DNA of 34,298 nucleotides from Bryobacteraceae bacterium CoA2 C42 (lineage in GTDB: Bacteria; Acidobacteriota; Terriglobia; Bryobacterales; Bryobacteraceae). Below the pieces are notes generated by a model, which was not told where the DNA came from, ran no database searches, and saw only the letters and a list, made by a program, of their open reading frames with translations. Positions 24,744-32,794 of the stretch are shown one piece after another (position 1 is the first letter of the stretch; every line of letters starts with the position of its first letter). The DNA lies in NCBI GenBank assembly GCA_019931245.1, contig JAINDL010000040.1:1-34298 (forward strand). The letters run 5' to 3'. The translations under genes were made by a program, and so were the position numbers.

Positions 24744-25934
24744 CTAGCTGAAGATTTCTCTGAGTCGGCGACCGACGATTTCGTGCTCGTTGCCGCGCAT
24801 CATCCACACCGAGATGAGGAGCTGGCCTTTGGCGGGGCGCTGGACCTGAATCGGCGGGTCGCTCGCCAGCAGCCGATCGCCCACCTGCTGCGCCGTGAGG
24901 CCGCGGGCGGCTTCGTCCCAGTGGACGGTGACGTGGGGGAGTTCGTTGGCGATGACGGGGATGTGCCGTTCCGTGGTAACGCCCTTGGCCCCGGCGAGAG
25001 CCTGGCGGATGGAGGCGACGCGCGATTCGAGCAGCTTCCATTCGGCGGCGTGGTCCGCCTTCAGGTACCGCTCGACGGCGGCGAGCAGACCGACCATCTC
25101 CTCCTTACCCACCTTCATGCCGCGGCCGATGCCGCCGTAGGGGGACATGGCGGGCAGGGCGGCTTCGATGAGGTCCTTGCGGCCGAGCAGCAGGCCGCTC
25201 GCCTGCGGCCCGCGCAGGGCCTTACCGCCCGAGAAGATGACGAGGTCGAAGCCCATCTTGGTGTACTTCGAGAGGTTCGTTTTCGGGGTCGCGTCGGAGG
25301 CCGCGTCGTTCATCGTCGGGATGCCGCGGGCCTTGCCGATCTTGACGAAGTCCTCGGCCGAGACCTGGCCGTTCGGTTCGGCCTTATTCAGGAAGAAGAG
25401 CATGCCGGTGCGTTCGTTGATGGCGTTTTCAAGCTCCTGGCGGGTTTCGACGGTGACGATTTTGGCGCCGCAGAGTTCCATCTGGTGCTCGTAGCCGGAG
25501 CGGTGCGAGCGCTGCTGGATGACTTCGTAGCGGATGCCGTCGCGGCCGGGCAGTTGGCGGAGCTTGGCGGGGTCGCCCTGCGAGAGGCAGGCGGCGGTGC
25601 CGACCGAGATGGCGGAAGCGGCGCCGCAGGTGACCATGCAGGCCGGAGCCTCGAGGAGTTCGGCGAGGCGGGCGCCGACCTTTTTCTGCAGTTCGGGCAG
25701 GGGGATGAAGTAGCGGGCGGCCTCCTCCATGGCCTGGACGACTTCGGGCGGCATGAGCGAACCGCCAAGGACGGTGACAACGCCGACACCGTTGATAACG
25801 GGCTTGATGCCGAGGCTGGCGTAGAGGGAGGAGGGGGTGGAGGCGGTGCGTTCTTTGGCGGGAACGGCGGCCGTGGCGGCGGCGGCGGGTAGGAGAGCGG
25901 AGGATTGGAGGAGACGGCGGCGGGAGGTTTTCAT
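24744..25934 (-). CDS. SelA/DgaE-like PLP-dependent enzyme with Tat-like leader
   Basis: A 396-residue fold-type I PLP enzyme of the SelA/D-glucosaminate-6-phosphate ammonia-lyase-like group. The leader MKTSRRRLLQSSALLPAAAA is Tat-like (twin Arg at 5-6, then hydrophobic Ala-rich core). The catalytic domain begins near SLYASLGIKPVINGVG; GAASAISVGTAACLS binds the cofactor phosphate, Asp210 in NDAASD would pair with the pyridine nitrogen, and Lys238 in FSGGKALRGPQ is the Schiff-base lysine. Relatives eliminate ammonia from amino-sugar acids. The start at ATG 25934 is where Tat-leader homology begins; the frame upstream is Arg-rich shadow of the epimerase gene. There is no Shine-Dalgarno sequence, but TATACT ends seven bases before the ATG. 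It is the last gene of the minus arm of the divergent cluster. Confidence 0.88.
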   Translation of the reverse strand: MKTSRRRLLQSSALLPAAAATAAVPAKERTASTPSSLYASLGIKPVINGVGVVTVLGGSLMPPEVVQAMEEAARYFIPLPELQKKVGARLAELLEAPACMVTCGAASAISVGTAACLSQGDPAKLRQLPGRDGIRYEVIQQRSHRSGYEHQMELCGAKIVTVETRQELENAINERTGMLFFLNKAEPNGQVSAEDFVKIGKARGIPTMNDAASDATPKTNLSKYTKMGFDLVIFSGGKALRGPQASGLLLGRKDLIEAALPAMSPYGGIGRGMKVGKEEMVGLLAAVERYLKADHAAEWKLLESRVASIRQALAGAKGVTTERHIPVIANELPHVTVHWDEAARGLTAQQVGDRLLASDPPIQVQRPAKGQLLISVWMMRGNEHEIVGRRLREIFS

Positions 25935-25941
25935 AGGAGCG

Positions 25942-25947
25942 AGTATA
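25942..25947 (-). promoter_or_regulatory. Candidate -10 box TATACT, possibly giving a leaderless transcript
   Basis: TATACT on the minus strand matches the -10 consensus at five of six positions and ends seven bases before the ATG at 25934, so transcription would start at or next to the start codon. No Shine-Dalgarno sequence is present (GCTCCT precedes the ATG). No good -35 box is visible at 16-18 bp. Confidence 0.35.
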
Positions 25948-25957
25948 CACGGACTCT

Positions 25958-26779
25958 TCAGGCGGCGGAGAGGGTGCGGCGGAGGAAGCGGACGCCGCGG
26001 GGGATGGCGGTGAGCTCGTCTTCGGCGCCTTCGTAGACGAGGCTGCAGTAGCCGTTGTAGTGGACGCCGCGGAGGATATCGAAGACGCGTTGATAGTCGA
26101 TGAACTGTTCGCGACCCTGCTCGTCGACCTGATAGAGTTTGACGCGCACGAAGGGGGCGAGGGGGGCGACCTGGGTGAGGCTGCGGTAGTAGTGGTCGTA
26201 GGTGTGCCCCTCCTGCTTCGGGCCGTTGGGCCCCTGGCGGCCGGTGAAGTGGCCGGTGTCGAGGACGAGGGAGAAGTTGGGATGGTTGACGGCCTGGTGG
26301 AATCGGAGCATGTCGTCGCCGGTGGAGGTGAGGCCGCTGTGGTTTTGCAGGGCGACGACCATGCCGATATCGGCGCCGATTTCGGCGCAGCGGCGGAGGG
26401 CGTCGACGCCGCGGGCGAAGGCGTCCTGCGGGTTGCCGCCGGGGGGCGTGGAGCCGACGAAGACGCGGACGAGGGGGGCGCCGAGGAAGAGGCCGGTCTC
26501 CATGGCGACGCGGCATTTTTCGATTTCCGCGTTGATGCGATCCGGGTAGAGGCCGAACTCGGTGGAGACGGGAAAGCTGGGGATGGACATGCCGTTATCG
26601 AGGCAGAGGCGGCGGAGTTGGCGGAGGTAGATGCGGTCGAAGCTCCTGAGGTGCTGCATGTGGAGGTCGACGCCGTCGAGATCAAGAGCGCGGGCGGTGC
26701 GGATGAAGGCGGGCAGGTCCATTTTGCCGGCGCGGAACTGATTCTGGTAGCTGAGGGAGAGGCAGCTGAGGCGCATCAT
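25958..26779 (-). CDS. Sugar phosphate isomerase/epimerase-like TIM-barrel protein
   Basis: A 273-residue member of the xylose-isomerase-like/AP endonuclease 2 TIM-barrel family, typically metal-dependent isomerases, epimerases or dehydratases of sugars and inositols. Family segments include LDLDGVDLHMQHL near the start, GMVVALQNHSG, FSLVLDTGHFTG with the metal-ligand Asp and His, VRVKLYQVDEQG and the last-strand YNGYCSLVYEGAEDE with the terminal Glu. It starts at ATG 26779, supported by AGGAGA eight bases upstream; the next codon is also ATG. There is no export signal, unlike both neighbours. It sits between the amidohydrolase (25-bp gap) and the PLP enzyme (23-bp gap) and is probably in the same unit. 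Substrate unknown. Confidence 0.9.
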   Translation of the reverse strand: MMRLSCLSLSYQNQFRAGKMDLPAFIRTARALDLDGVDLHMQHLRSFDRIYLRQLRRLCLDNGMSIPSFPVSTEFGLYPDRINAEIEKCRVAMETGLFLGAPLVRVFVGSTPPGGNPQDAFARGVDALRRCAEIGADIGMVVALQNHSGLTSTGDDMLRFHQAVNHPNFSLVLDTGHFTGRQGPNGPKQEGHTYDHYYRSLTQVAPLAPFVRVKLYQVDEQGREQFIDYQRVFDILRGVHYNGYCSLVYEGAEDELTAIPRGVRFLRRTLSAA

Positions 26780-26804
26780 ACAGAGAATCTCCTGCGGGTA
26801 GGGG

Positions 26805-27677
26805 TCAGGCGAAGGGCCAGACGCGTTCGATGGTTTTTGAGAGCATCCAGTGTTTGTCGTCCTCGTTGAGGAACTTCATTTCGTCGCGGACGACGGCGAG
26901 GGTTTGCGGGTAGGTGGCGTGGGGGAGGGAGACGGGCCAGTCGGTGCCCCACATGAGGCGCTGGGGGCCGAAGGCGGCGTGGAGGCGTTTGACGTGCTCC
27001 TGGGCGTCCATCCAGGGGTAGGCCTGGCGAGAGAGGCTCCAGGTGTGGGAGACCTTGACGAAGAGCTTGGGGTGGCGCTTGAGGGCGATTAATTTCTCGA
27101 GTTCGGCGGGCTGATCGACGGGGCAGTCGGCCATGTGGTCGATGACGATGGTCAGGTCCGGGAACTGATCGATGAGAGCGCCGATGTCGGGCATGCGCGA
27201 GATGGGGGCGAGGATGTTCATGGGCACCTGGAGCTGTTCGCAGCGTTTCCAGAGGGGCTTCATGAGGGGGCCGCGGATCCAGTCGCCGGAGGCGTTGGCG
27301 GCGGGGCTGAGGCGGACGCCGCGGAGGCCGGCCTGGGTGAGTTCGGAGAGGTGTTCGGGGGCGTCGGGGTTTTCGGGGTTGACGCGGCAGACGCCGTGGA
27401 AGTACTGGGGATATTTTTTGAGGACGTGGAGGAGGTAGGAGTTATCGAACATGTAGTGGCGGACCTGGATGATGACGGTTTTGGCCACGCCGTTGGCGCG
27501 CATCAGATCGATGAGCATTTCGGGGGTTTTGTCGTCGGTGGGCGGGGAGGGGTTGCCTTTCCAGTAGGGGAAGCGGGGGTCCTGTTGGTAGACGTGGACG
27601 TGGGGGTCGAGGATGCGATAGGAGGGTGCGGGCATGGCGTTGGTGGCGGCTCCGGCGAGAAGGGCTCGGCGAGTCAT
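26805..27677 (-). CDS. Amidohydrolase-family (lactonase-like) enzyme
   Basis: A 290-residue TIM-barrel hydrolase of the amidohydrolase 2 group, which includes sugar lactonases and decarboxylases. The metal-site motif is DPHVHVYQQD near the N terminus, followed by VIDHMADCP, VKVSHTWS and the late aspartate in LMWGTDWPVSLPH. The N terminus MTRRALLAGAA looks like a short Tat-type leader. I chose ATG 27677; an upstream in-frame ATG at 27692 would add MIPPV, but it lies inside the only plausible -10 element (TATGAT, 27688-27693). It is the first gene of the minus arm and divergent from the PIG-L gene with about 55 bp between starts. In context it could open a sugar lactone; this is inference. Confidence 0.88.
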   Translation of the reverse strand: MTRRALLAGAATNAMPAPSYRILDPHVHVYQQDPRFPYWKGNPSPPTDDKTPEMLIDLMRANGVAKTVIIQVRHYMFDNSYLLHVLKKYPQYFHGVCRVNPENPDAPEHLSELTQAGLRGVRLSPAANASGDWIRGPLMKPLWKRCEQLQVPMNILAPISRMPDIGALIDQFPDLTIVIDHMADCPVDQPAELEKLIALKRHPKLFVKVSHTWSLSRQAYPWMDAQEHVKRLHAAFGPQRLMWGTDWPVSLPHATYPQTLAVVRDEMKFLNEDDKHWMLSKTIERVWPFA

Positions 27678-27732
27678 GACAGGCGGTATCATATCCCAAC
27701 CGGCGAAGGCACGAAGGGTATAGGATGGCAGG
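27678..27732. promoter_or_regulatory. Short divergent promoter region of the catabolic cluster
   Basis: Both arms must be driven from these 55 bp or from inside the flanking genes. On the minus strand TATGAT (27688-27693) lies ten bases before the amidohydrolase ATG. On the plus strand TATAGG (27719-27724) lies eight bases before the PIG-L ATG. Neither has a good -35 box, and neither start has a strong Shine-Dalgarno sequence, so short or absent leaders are likely. No clear operator palindrome was found. Confidence 0.4.
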
Positions 27733-28743
27733 ATGGATCGCAGGAACTTTTTTGGAACGAGCCTGTCATTTGGAAACAGCCTGTCATTTGGGAACAGCCT
27801 TTCGGCGGGGCTGATGCAGGGTACGGGAGAGCCGGAGATCAGCCGGGAGTATGAGTCGGGGGGAGGGGCTTCGACGGCGTACCAACTGCCGGTTACGATC
27901 GAGCGGCGGCAGAGCGGGAAGCCGCACCAGGGGAAGGTATTGGCGGCGATTCAGCCGCACTGCGATGATATTCCGATTTATGCGGGGGGCCTAGTTCTCA
28001 AGCTGATCGATGAGGGGTACACGGGGTATCTGATTACTTTGTCGAACGATTCGATGGCGGGCACGGGGCCGACCATCGGCGACATTGTCTACAAGAACGA
28101 GCAGGATACTTACGAAGTGGGGCGGCGGCTCAAGTGCAAGGAGTCGTTTTTTCTGAACTACCCGAACCACAACATGGACGCCTGGCCGCTGGTGGAAATC
28201 CGCGCGCGGCTGATCTTTCTTTTCCGCGTGCTGAAGGTGGACACGGTGATTGTTTATGACCCTTCGGGCTTGTACGAGCGGAACCCGGATCATACGGTGA
28301 CGGCGAAGGCGGTGGAATCGGCCTTCTGGATGGCGTCGAGCCGGTGGGACTACCCGGAGCATTTCAAGGCCGGGCTGACACCGCACGGGCCGAAGGATGC
28401 TTACTACTTCTCGCGCGGACCGCAGATTGTGAACCGCGTCGTGGATATCACCGACTTCATGGACGGCAAGGTGCACGCCAATCTGGCGAACGTGACGCAG
28501 GGGCCGGCCGGCAACCAGGGGGCGATGCTGAAGGCGCGGCTGGCGGCGCAGGGCAAGCGGCTGCCGCTGCTCGGCAACGACGATGAGACGGCGAACCGGC
28601 AGTATACGCGGCACTTTGCGCTGTCGCGGGACCGGGTGCGGGGCAAGGCGCACGGGGTGCGGTACGCCGAGTATTACCACTACGTCGGGCGGGATGAGAG
28701 CCCGGTGGAGGAGTATGTGTCGAAGAACGCGGTGCCGCTGTAG
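27733..28743 (+). CDS. PIG-L family deacetylase
   Basis: A 336-residue LmbE/PIG-L-type zinc-dependent N-deacetylase, a family acting on N-acetylglucosamine-type conjugates. The zinc motif PHCDD is at 75-79, with NYPNHNMD and the later histidine segment YERNPDHTVTAKAVE completing the site. The N terminus MDRRNFF resembles a Tat leader, but the region that follows is built from three copies of FG[T/N]SLS (residues 7-24) instead of a normal hydrophobic core, so export is uncertain. The start at ATG 27733 has only GCAGG nearby and a TATAGG box eight bases upstream. It is the first gene of the plus arm; the MFS gene follows after 12 bp. Confidence 0.92.
   Translation: MDRRNFFGTSLSFGNSLSFGNSLSAGLMQGTGEPEISREYESGGGASTAYQLPVTIERRQSGKPHQGKVLAAIQPHCDDIPIYAGGLVLKLIDEGYTGYLITLSNDSMAGTGPTIGDIVYKNEQDTYEVGRRLKCKESFFLNYPNHNMDAWPLVEIRARLIFLFRVLKVDTVIVYDPSGLYERNPDHTVTAKAVESAFWMASSRWDYPEHFKAGLTPHGPKDAYYFSRGPQIVNRVVDITDFMDGKVHANLANVTQGPAGNQGAMLKARLAAQGKRLPLLGNDDETANRQYTRHFALSRDRVRGKAHGVRYAEYYHYVGRDESPVEEYVSKNAVPL
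27751..27804 (+). repeat. 18-bp minisatellite inside the PIG-L leader
   Basis: Three tandem 18-bp units (27751-27768, 27769-27786, 27787-27804) differ at only a few bases and encode FGTSLS, FGNSLS, FGNSLS. The unit is a multiple of three, so gain or loss of copies would keep the frame and change only leader length. The units are AT-richer than the rest of the gene. Confidence 0.85.
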
Positions 28744-28755
28744 GGAGAGCCATCG

Positions 28756-30048
28756 ATGACCGCCGAACAGATCGCGGCCCTGCGCCGCAAAGTCGCCTGG
28801 CGGATTCTCCCGCTGGTCATCCTGCTCTATCTGGTCGCCTATCTCGACCGCGCCAACGTCGGCTTCGCCAAGTTACGCATGGGGCAGGATCTCGGCTTTT
28901 CCGAAGAGACCTTCGGGCTGGGCATCGGGCTGTTCTTCATCGGCTATCTATTGCTCGAGGTGCCTGGGGCGCTGCTGGTGGAGCACTGGAGCGCGCGGAA
29001 GTGGTTCTCGCGCATTCTGCTGACCTGGGGCGTGATTTCGGCGGGAACGGCGTTTGTTGAGACGCCGGGGCAGTTCAACGCGGCGCGGTTTCTGCTCGGC
29101 GTGGCCGAGGCGGGCTTCTTTCCGGGCATCATTGTCTACTTCACGCACTGGTTTCCGGCCGCGCTGCGGGGGCGGGCGCTTTCCGGGTTGATTGTGGCGG
29201 TGCCGGTGAGTCTGGCGGTGGGGGCGCCGCTGTCCGGCCTGCTGCTCGATGTGACGTGGATGGGGATGGCGGGGTGGCAGTGGCTCTTCATTCTCGAAGG
29301 GCTGCCGGCGGTGGTGTTGGGGGTGGTGACGCTCGTCTACCTGACGGACCGCCCGCGCGACGCCCGCTGGCTGACGGCGGCCGAACGCGAGTTTCTCGAA
29401 GCGGAGCTGGCGGCCGAGGCGCGGGCCAAGAGCGAGGTCGCCAAGCTGACCTTGTGGCAAACGCTGCGGATGCGCGAGGTGTGGCTGCTAGCCGGCGGGA
29501 TTTTCGCGGCGAACACGGGGGGCTACGCGATGGGCTTCTGGCTGCCGACGACGGTGAAGAGTTTGTCGGGCGGGTCGGATCAGGCGTCGCTGGCTTACAC
29601 GGGGCTGTATCATCTGTGCGGCTTGGCGGGGGTGATTGTGTCGGGTCGCGTGTCGGACCGGACGGGGCAGCACAAGTGGTACTGCGCGGGGGCGATGCTG
29701 GCGACGGCGGTGTTTCTGGCCGGGTCGGCGCAACCGGAGCAGTCGTTTGGGGTGGTGATGGTTTGGCTGTGCCTGACGGGATTCTGGGCCGTCTCCTGGC
29801 CGGCGCCGTTCTGGGCGCTGCCGACGCTCTCGCTGACGGCGACGGCGGCGGCGGCGAGTATTGGTTTGATCAACATGCTGGCCAACCTGGCCGGCTACTG
29901 CGGGAACCACCTGATGGGGTACATGCGGCAGCAGGGAGCGAGCGACCGGCAGTGTCTGCTGTTTCTGGCCGCGTGCTACGGTCTGGGTGGCATTATCATC
30001 AGTTGTGTAAGGACAAAACGCCAATCGTATGATGCAACAAATGTTTGA
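28756..30048 (+). CDS. MFS transporter, anion:cation symporter (ACS) type
   Basis: A 430-residue inner-membrane transporter with about 12 TM helices and a long central loop (about residues 200-235, AEREFLEAELAAEARAKSE). The opening LVAYLDRANVGFAKLRMGQD and the loop LLVEHWSARKWFSRILLTWG are typical of the ACS family, which imports sugar acids such as galactonate, glucarate or tartrate with protons. The start at ATG 28756 follows GGGAGAG at good spacing, 12 bp after the PIG-L stop. Its 3' end overlaps the SDR gene by 20 bp, so translation may be coupled. It probably imports the substrate of the cluster; identity unknown. Confidence 0.94.
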   Translation: MTAEQIAALRRKVAWRILPLVILLYLVAYLDRANVGFAKLRMGQDLGFSEETFGLGIGLFFIGYLLLEVPGALLVEHWSARKWFSRILLTWGVISAGTAFVETPGQFNAARFLLGVAEAGFFPGIIVYFTHWFPAALRGRALSGLIVAVPVSLAVGAPLSGLLLDVTWMGMAGWQWLFILEGLPAVVLGVVTLVYLTDRPRDARWLTAAEREFLEAELAAEARAKSEVAKLTLWQTLRMREVWLLAGGIFAANTGGYAMGFWLPTTVKSLSGGSDQASLAYTGLYHLCGLAGVIVSGRVSDRTGQHKWYCAGAMLATAVFLAGSAQPEQSFGVVMVWLCLTGFWAVSWPAPFWALPTLSLTATAAAASIGLINMLANLAGYCGNHLMGYMRQQGASDRQCLLFLAACYGLGGIIISCVRTKRQSYDATNV

Positions 30049-30835
30049 TCTGACGGGCCGGGTCGCCGTCGTTTCGGGCGCGGCGCAGGGCATGGGCCGC
30101 GCGATGGCGATCGCGCTGGCCGGGGCCGGGGCCGACCTGCTGCTGGTGGACCGGAATCGCGACGGAGCCGCGGCGACGGCGGCGACGATCCGCGAGGGCG
30201 GACGCCGGGCCGAGGTGGCCGCGGCCGATGTTTCGCGCCCGGAGGAGGTACGCGAGATCTTCCGGCGCGTGGACAGCGACTTTGGCCGGATCGACTTTTT
30301 GGGCAACGTAGCGGGGGATTCCATCATGGGCCCGCCGGAGGATCTGGTGCTCGAGGATGTCGAGCAGGTGCTGCGCAATCTGGTGGTGGGGCGCTTCTGC
30401 GCCTGTCAGGAGGCCGGGCGGCGGATGCTGGCGGCCGGGCGCGGGAGCATTGTGAACATTGGTTCGCTGGCGAGCATCACGGCGCTGGGCCGGGGCCACG
30501 TGGCCTACAGCATGGCCATGGGCGCTGTGGCGCAGATGACGCGGGAGTTGAGCACGGAGTGGGCGGGGCGCGGGGTCCGCGTGAACGCGATTCTGCCGGC
30601 GCAGGTGGTGAACCCGGGGCTTGAGGAGCGGATGGCGGCTTCGCCGGCGCTGCGGGACCGGTTCCTGAGCGGGATTCCCGCCGGGCGGCTGGGCCGGCCG
30701 GAGGACATTCAGGGATTAGCCGTGTTTCTGGCTTCCGATGCGTCGAGCTGGATTACCGGCGCGCTGATTCCGATGGACGGCGGGAACCTGGCGATGAACG
30801 GTGGTGGTTCCGTGGGACCGAGGAGAGCAGAGTAG
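30029..30835 (+). CDS. Short-chain dehydrogenase/reductase with Met at the catalytic Lys position
   Basis: A 268-residue classical-type SDR. The cofactor loop SGAAQGMG is at 16-23, ADVSRPEEV binds the adenine side, NVAG (93-96) and Ser146 in NIGSLAS are present, and Tyr160 is in VAYSMAMGAV. The YxxxK motif reads Tyr160-Ser-Met-Ala-Met164: the lysine that lowers the Tyr pKa and binds ribose is missing (codon ATG at 30518-30520; AAG would be one base away). Activity may be reduced, altered or lost. The C-terminal GALIPMDGGNLAMNG is normal. The start is ATG 30029, 20 bp inside the MFS gene; ATG at 30041 (MFDLTGRV) is an alternative closer to the fold. The stop codon abuts the E1 start directly. 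Confidence 0.92.
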   Translation: MMQQMFDLTGRVAVVSGAAQGMGRAMAIALAGAGADLLLVDRNRDGAAATAATIREGGRRAEVAAADVSRPEEVREIFRRVDSDFGRIDFLGNVAGDSIMGPPEDLVLEDVEQVLRNLVVGRFCACQEAGRRMLAAGRGSIVNIGSLASITALGRGHVAYSMAMGAVAQMTRELSTEWAGRGVRVNAILPAQVVNPGLEERMAASPALRDRFLSGIPAGRLGRPEDIQGLAVFLASDASSWITGALIPMDGGNLAMNGGGSVGPRRAE

Positions 30836-32791
30836 ATGAGTACGGCGAAGCTTTATCGCACGATGCAGTTGATCCGGGTGGCCGAGGAGCAGTTGGCGCG
30901 CTGCTATGCGCGGCAGCTGATTCACGGGGCCTGCCATACGTACGTGGGCCAGGAGGCGATTGCGGCGGGCGTGTGCCTGCATTTGCGCGCGGACGATGCG
31001 GTGTTCAGCACGCACCGGGGCCACGGGCACGCTCTGGCCAAGGGCCTGCCGGTGGAGGAGCTGTTTGCCGAGCTGTTTGGCCGGGCGACCGGATGCAGCC
31101 GGGGGCGGGGCGGGTCGATGCACCTGTTTGCGCCGGAGATCGGCCTGATGGGGACGAGCGGCATTGTGGGCCCGAGCATTCTGCAGGCGACCGGCGCCGG
31201 CTACGCCTTCCGGCTGGGGAAGACGGACCGCGTGGGCGTGGCCTTCTTCGGCGACGGGGCCACCAACAACGGCGCCTTCCACGAGGGGCTGAACCTGGCG
31301 TCGATCTGGAAGCTGCCGGTGCTGTTCGTTTGCGAGAACAATCAGTTTGCCACCGAGGTGCCGTTTCATTCCGCGGCGGGCAATCCGGACGTGGCGGCGC
31401 GGGCGCTCGGCTACGGGATGCCGGGGGTGCAGGTGGACGGCAACGACGCCTGGGCGGTGGCCGAGGCGGCGCGCGAGGCCGTCGAACGCGCGCGGGCCGG
31501 GCAGGGGCCGACGCTGATTGAGTGCTTAACCTACCGGACGCGGCCGCATTCGGAGGGCATGGGCGACTATACCTATCGCACGCGCGAAGAGGTGGAGGAG
31601 TGGCGTCGGCGGTGTCCGATTCAGCGGCTGCGGGCGGCGCACCCGGAGCAGGCGGCCGAGTTCGACGAGATTGACGAGGAGGTGGCCGCCAGCGTCGCCG
31701 CCGCGAGCAAGGCGGCCGAAGCGGCACCGTGGCCCACGGCCGAGGACGCGACCACGCACGTCTACGCCCCGGCGCGGGTAGTGCGCGAGCCGGAGGGCGG
31801 CCCGGGCAGCGGCCGGGAGATCTCGCTGGTGGCGGCGACGCTCGAAGCGCTCGATGAGCAGTTGCGGGACGACGAGTCGATCTTCGTGCTCGGCGAAGGC
31901 ATCGGGGTGCGCGGCGGCAACTTCGGCACGACGGCGGGCCTGTTTGCCAAGTACGGAGCCGAACGGCTGCGCGATACGCCGATTGCCGAACGCGGGTTCA
32001 CGGGCCTGGCGTGCGGGGCGGCGATGGTGGGCGGCCGGCCGGTGGTGGACTTCATGTTCATCGACTTTCTGAACGATGCGTTTGGCGAGCTGGTGAACCA
32101 GATTGCGAAGATGCAGTACATGAGCAGCGGGCGGCTGCAGATGCCGGTGCTGCTGCGGGGCTGCATCGGCATCGGCCATGCGGCGGCGACGCACCATTCG
32201 GGCAGCTACTACTCGCTGTACAGCCACATTCCGGGGCTGCGCGTGGTGGTGCCCTCTTCGCCCTACGATGCCAAGGGGCTGTTCACGCACGCCCTGCGCT
32301 GCCAGGACCCGGTGCTGTTTTTGGAGCCGCGCGAGCTGATGGCCGTTAAAGGCCCGGTGCCGGCGGAGGCTTACGAGATTCCGTTTGGCGTGGCGCGGGT
32401 GGTGCGAGCCGGAGGGCAGTTGACGGTGGTGGCCGTGGGCGCCATGGTGCCGAAGGCGGTGGCCGCGGCCGGGGTGCTGGCCGGCGAGGGGCTGTCGGTC
32501 GAAGTGATCGACCCGCGGACGATTGCGCCGCTTGATGTGGAGACGATTCTCGCCTCGGTGGAGAAGACCGGGCGGCTGCTGATTGCCGAAGAGACCTTCG
32601 CGCAGTGCAACCTGGGCGCGGAGATTGCGGCGCAGGTGGCGAGCCGGGGCTTTGACTTTCTCGATGCGCCGATCCGCCGCGTGACGGGCGCCGCGGCACC
32701 GACGCCGTACAGTCCGCCGCTCGAGGCGTCGGTGGTGCCGAGCCAGAGCGAACTGGCCGAAGCGATGCGGCAGTTGATTCGGGAGAGATAA
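30836..32791 (+). CDS. Fused E1 alpha-beta 2-oxoacid dehydrogenase component
   Basis: A 651-residue thiamine-diphosphate enzyme that decarboxylates a 2-oxoacid and passes the acyl group to the lipoyl arm of E2. Residues 1 to about 300 are the alpha part: GSMHLFAPEIGLMGTSGIVG, then the ThDP motif starting GDGATNN (139-145) and ending ENN (167-169). An acidic/Ala-rich linker (about 285-325) joins the beta part (about 328-651), with VLGEGIGVRGG, FIDFLNDAFGELVNQIAKM, GHAAATHHSGSYYSLYSHIPG and the C-terminal VEVIDPRTIAPLDVETIL. These subunits are separate in most bacteria, but fused forms are known. The substrate could be pyruvate, a branched-chain or a sugar-derived 2-oxoacid. ATG 30836 follows the SDR stop with no gap; GGAGAG is upstream. 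E2 follows after 3 bp. Confidence 0.95.
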   Translation: MSTAKLYRTMQLIRVAEEQLARCYARQLIHGACHTYVGQEAIAAGVCLHLRADDAVFSTHRGHGHALAKGLPVEELFAELFGRATGCSRGRGGSMHLFAPEIGLMGTSGIVGPSILQATGAGYAFRLGKTDRVGVAFFGDGATNNGAFHEGLNLASIWKLPVLFVCENNQFATEVPFHSAAGNPDVAARALGYGMPGVQVDGNDAWAVAEAAREAVERARAGQGPTLIECLTYRTRPHSEGMGDYTYRTREEVEEWRRRCPIQRLRAAHPEQAAEFDEIDEEVAASVAAASKAAEAAPWPTAEDATTHVYAPARVVREPEGGPGSGREISLVAATLEALDEQLRDDESIFVLGEGIGVRGGNFGTTAGLFAKYGAERLRDTPIAERGFTGLACGAAMVGGRPVVDFMFIDFLNDAFGELVNQIAKMQYMSSGRLQMPVLLRGCIGIGHAAATHHSGSYYSLYSHIPGLRVVVPSSPYDAKGLFTHALRCQDPVLFLEPRELMAVKGPVPAEAYEIPFGVARVVRAGGQLTVVAVGAMVPKAVAAAGVLAGEGLSVEVIDPRTIAPLDVETILASVEKTGRLLIAEETFAQCNLGAEIAAQVASRGFDFLDAPIRRVTGAAAPTPYSPPLEASVVPSQSELAEAMRQLIRER

Positions 32792-32794
32792 GCG

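Noticed and set aside
24325-25041. 238-residue minus-strand frame across the gene-free gap
   Set aside because: Low-complexity Arg/Pro product overlapping the PLP enzyme in another frame; no ribosome-binding site or family character.
25935-26516. N-terminal extension of the PLP enzyme to 26516
   Set aside because: The added residues are Arg/Pro-rich shadow of the epimerase gene, while a Tat-like leader starts at ATG 25934.
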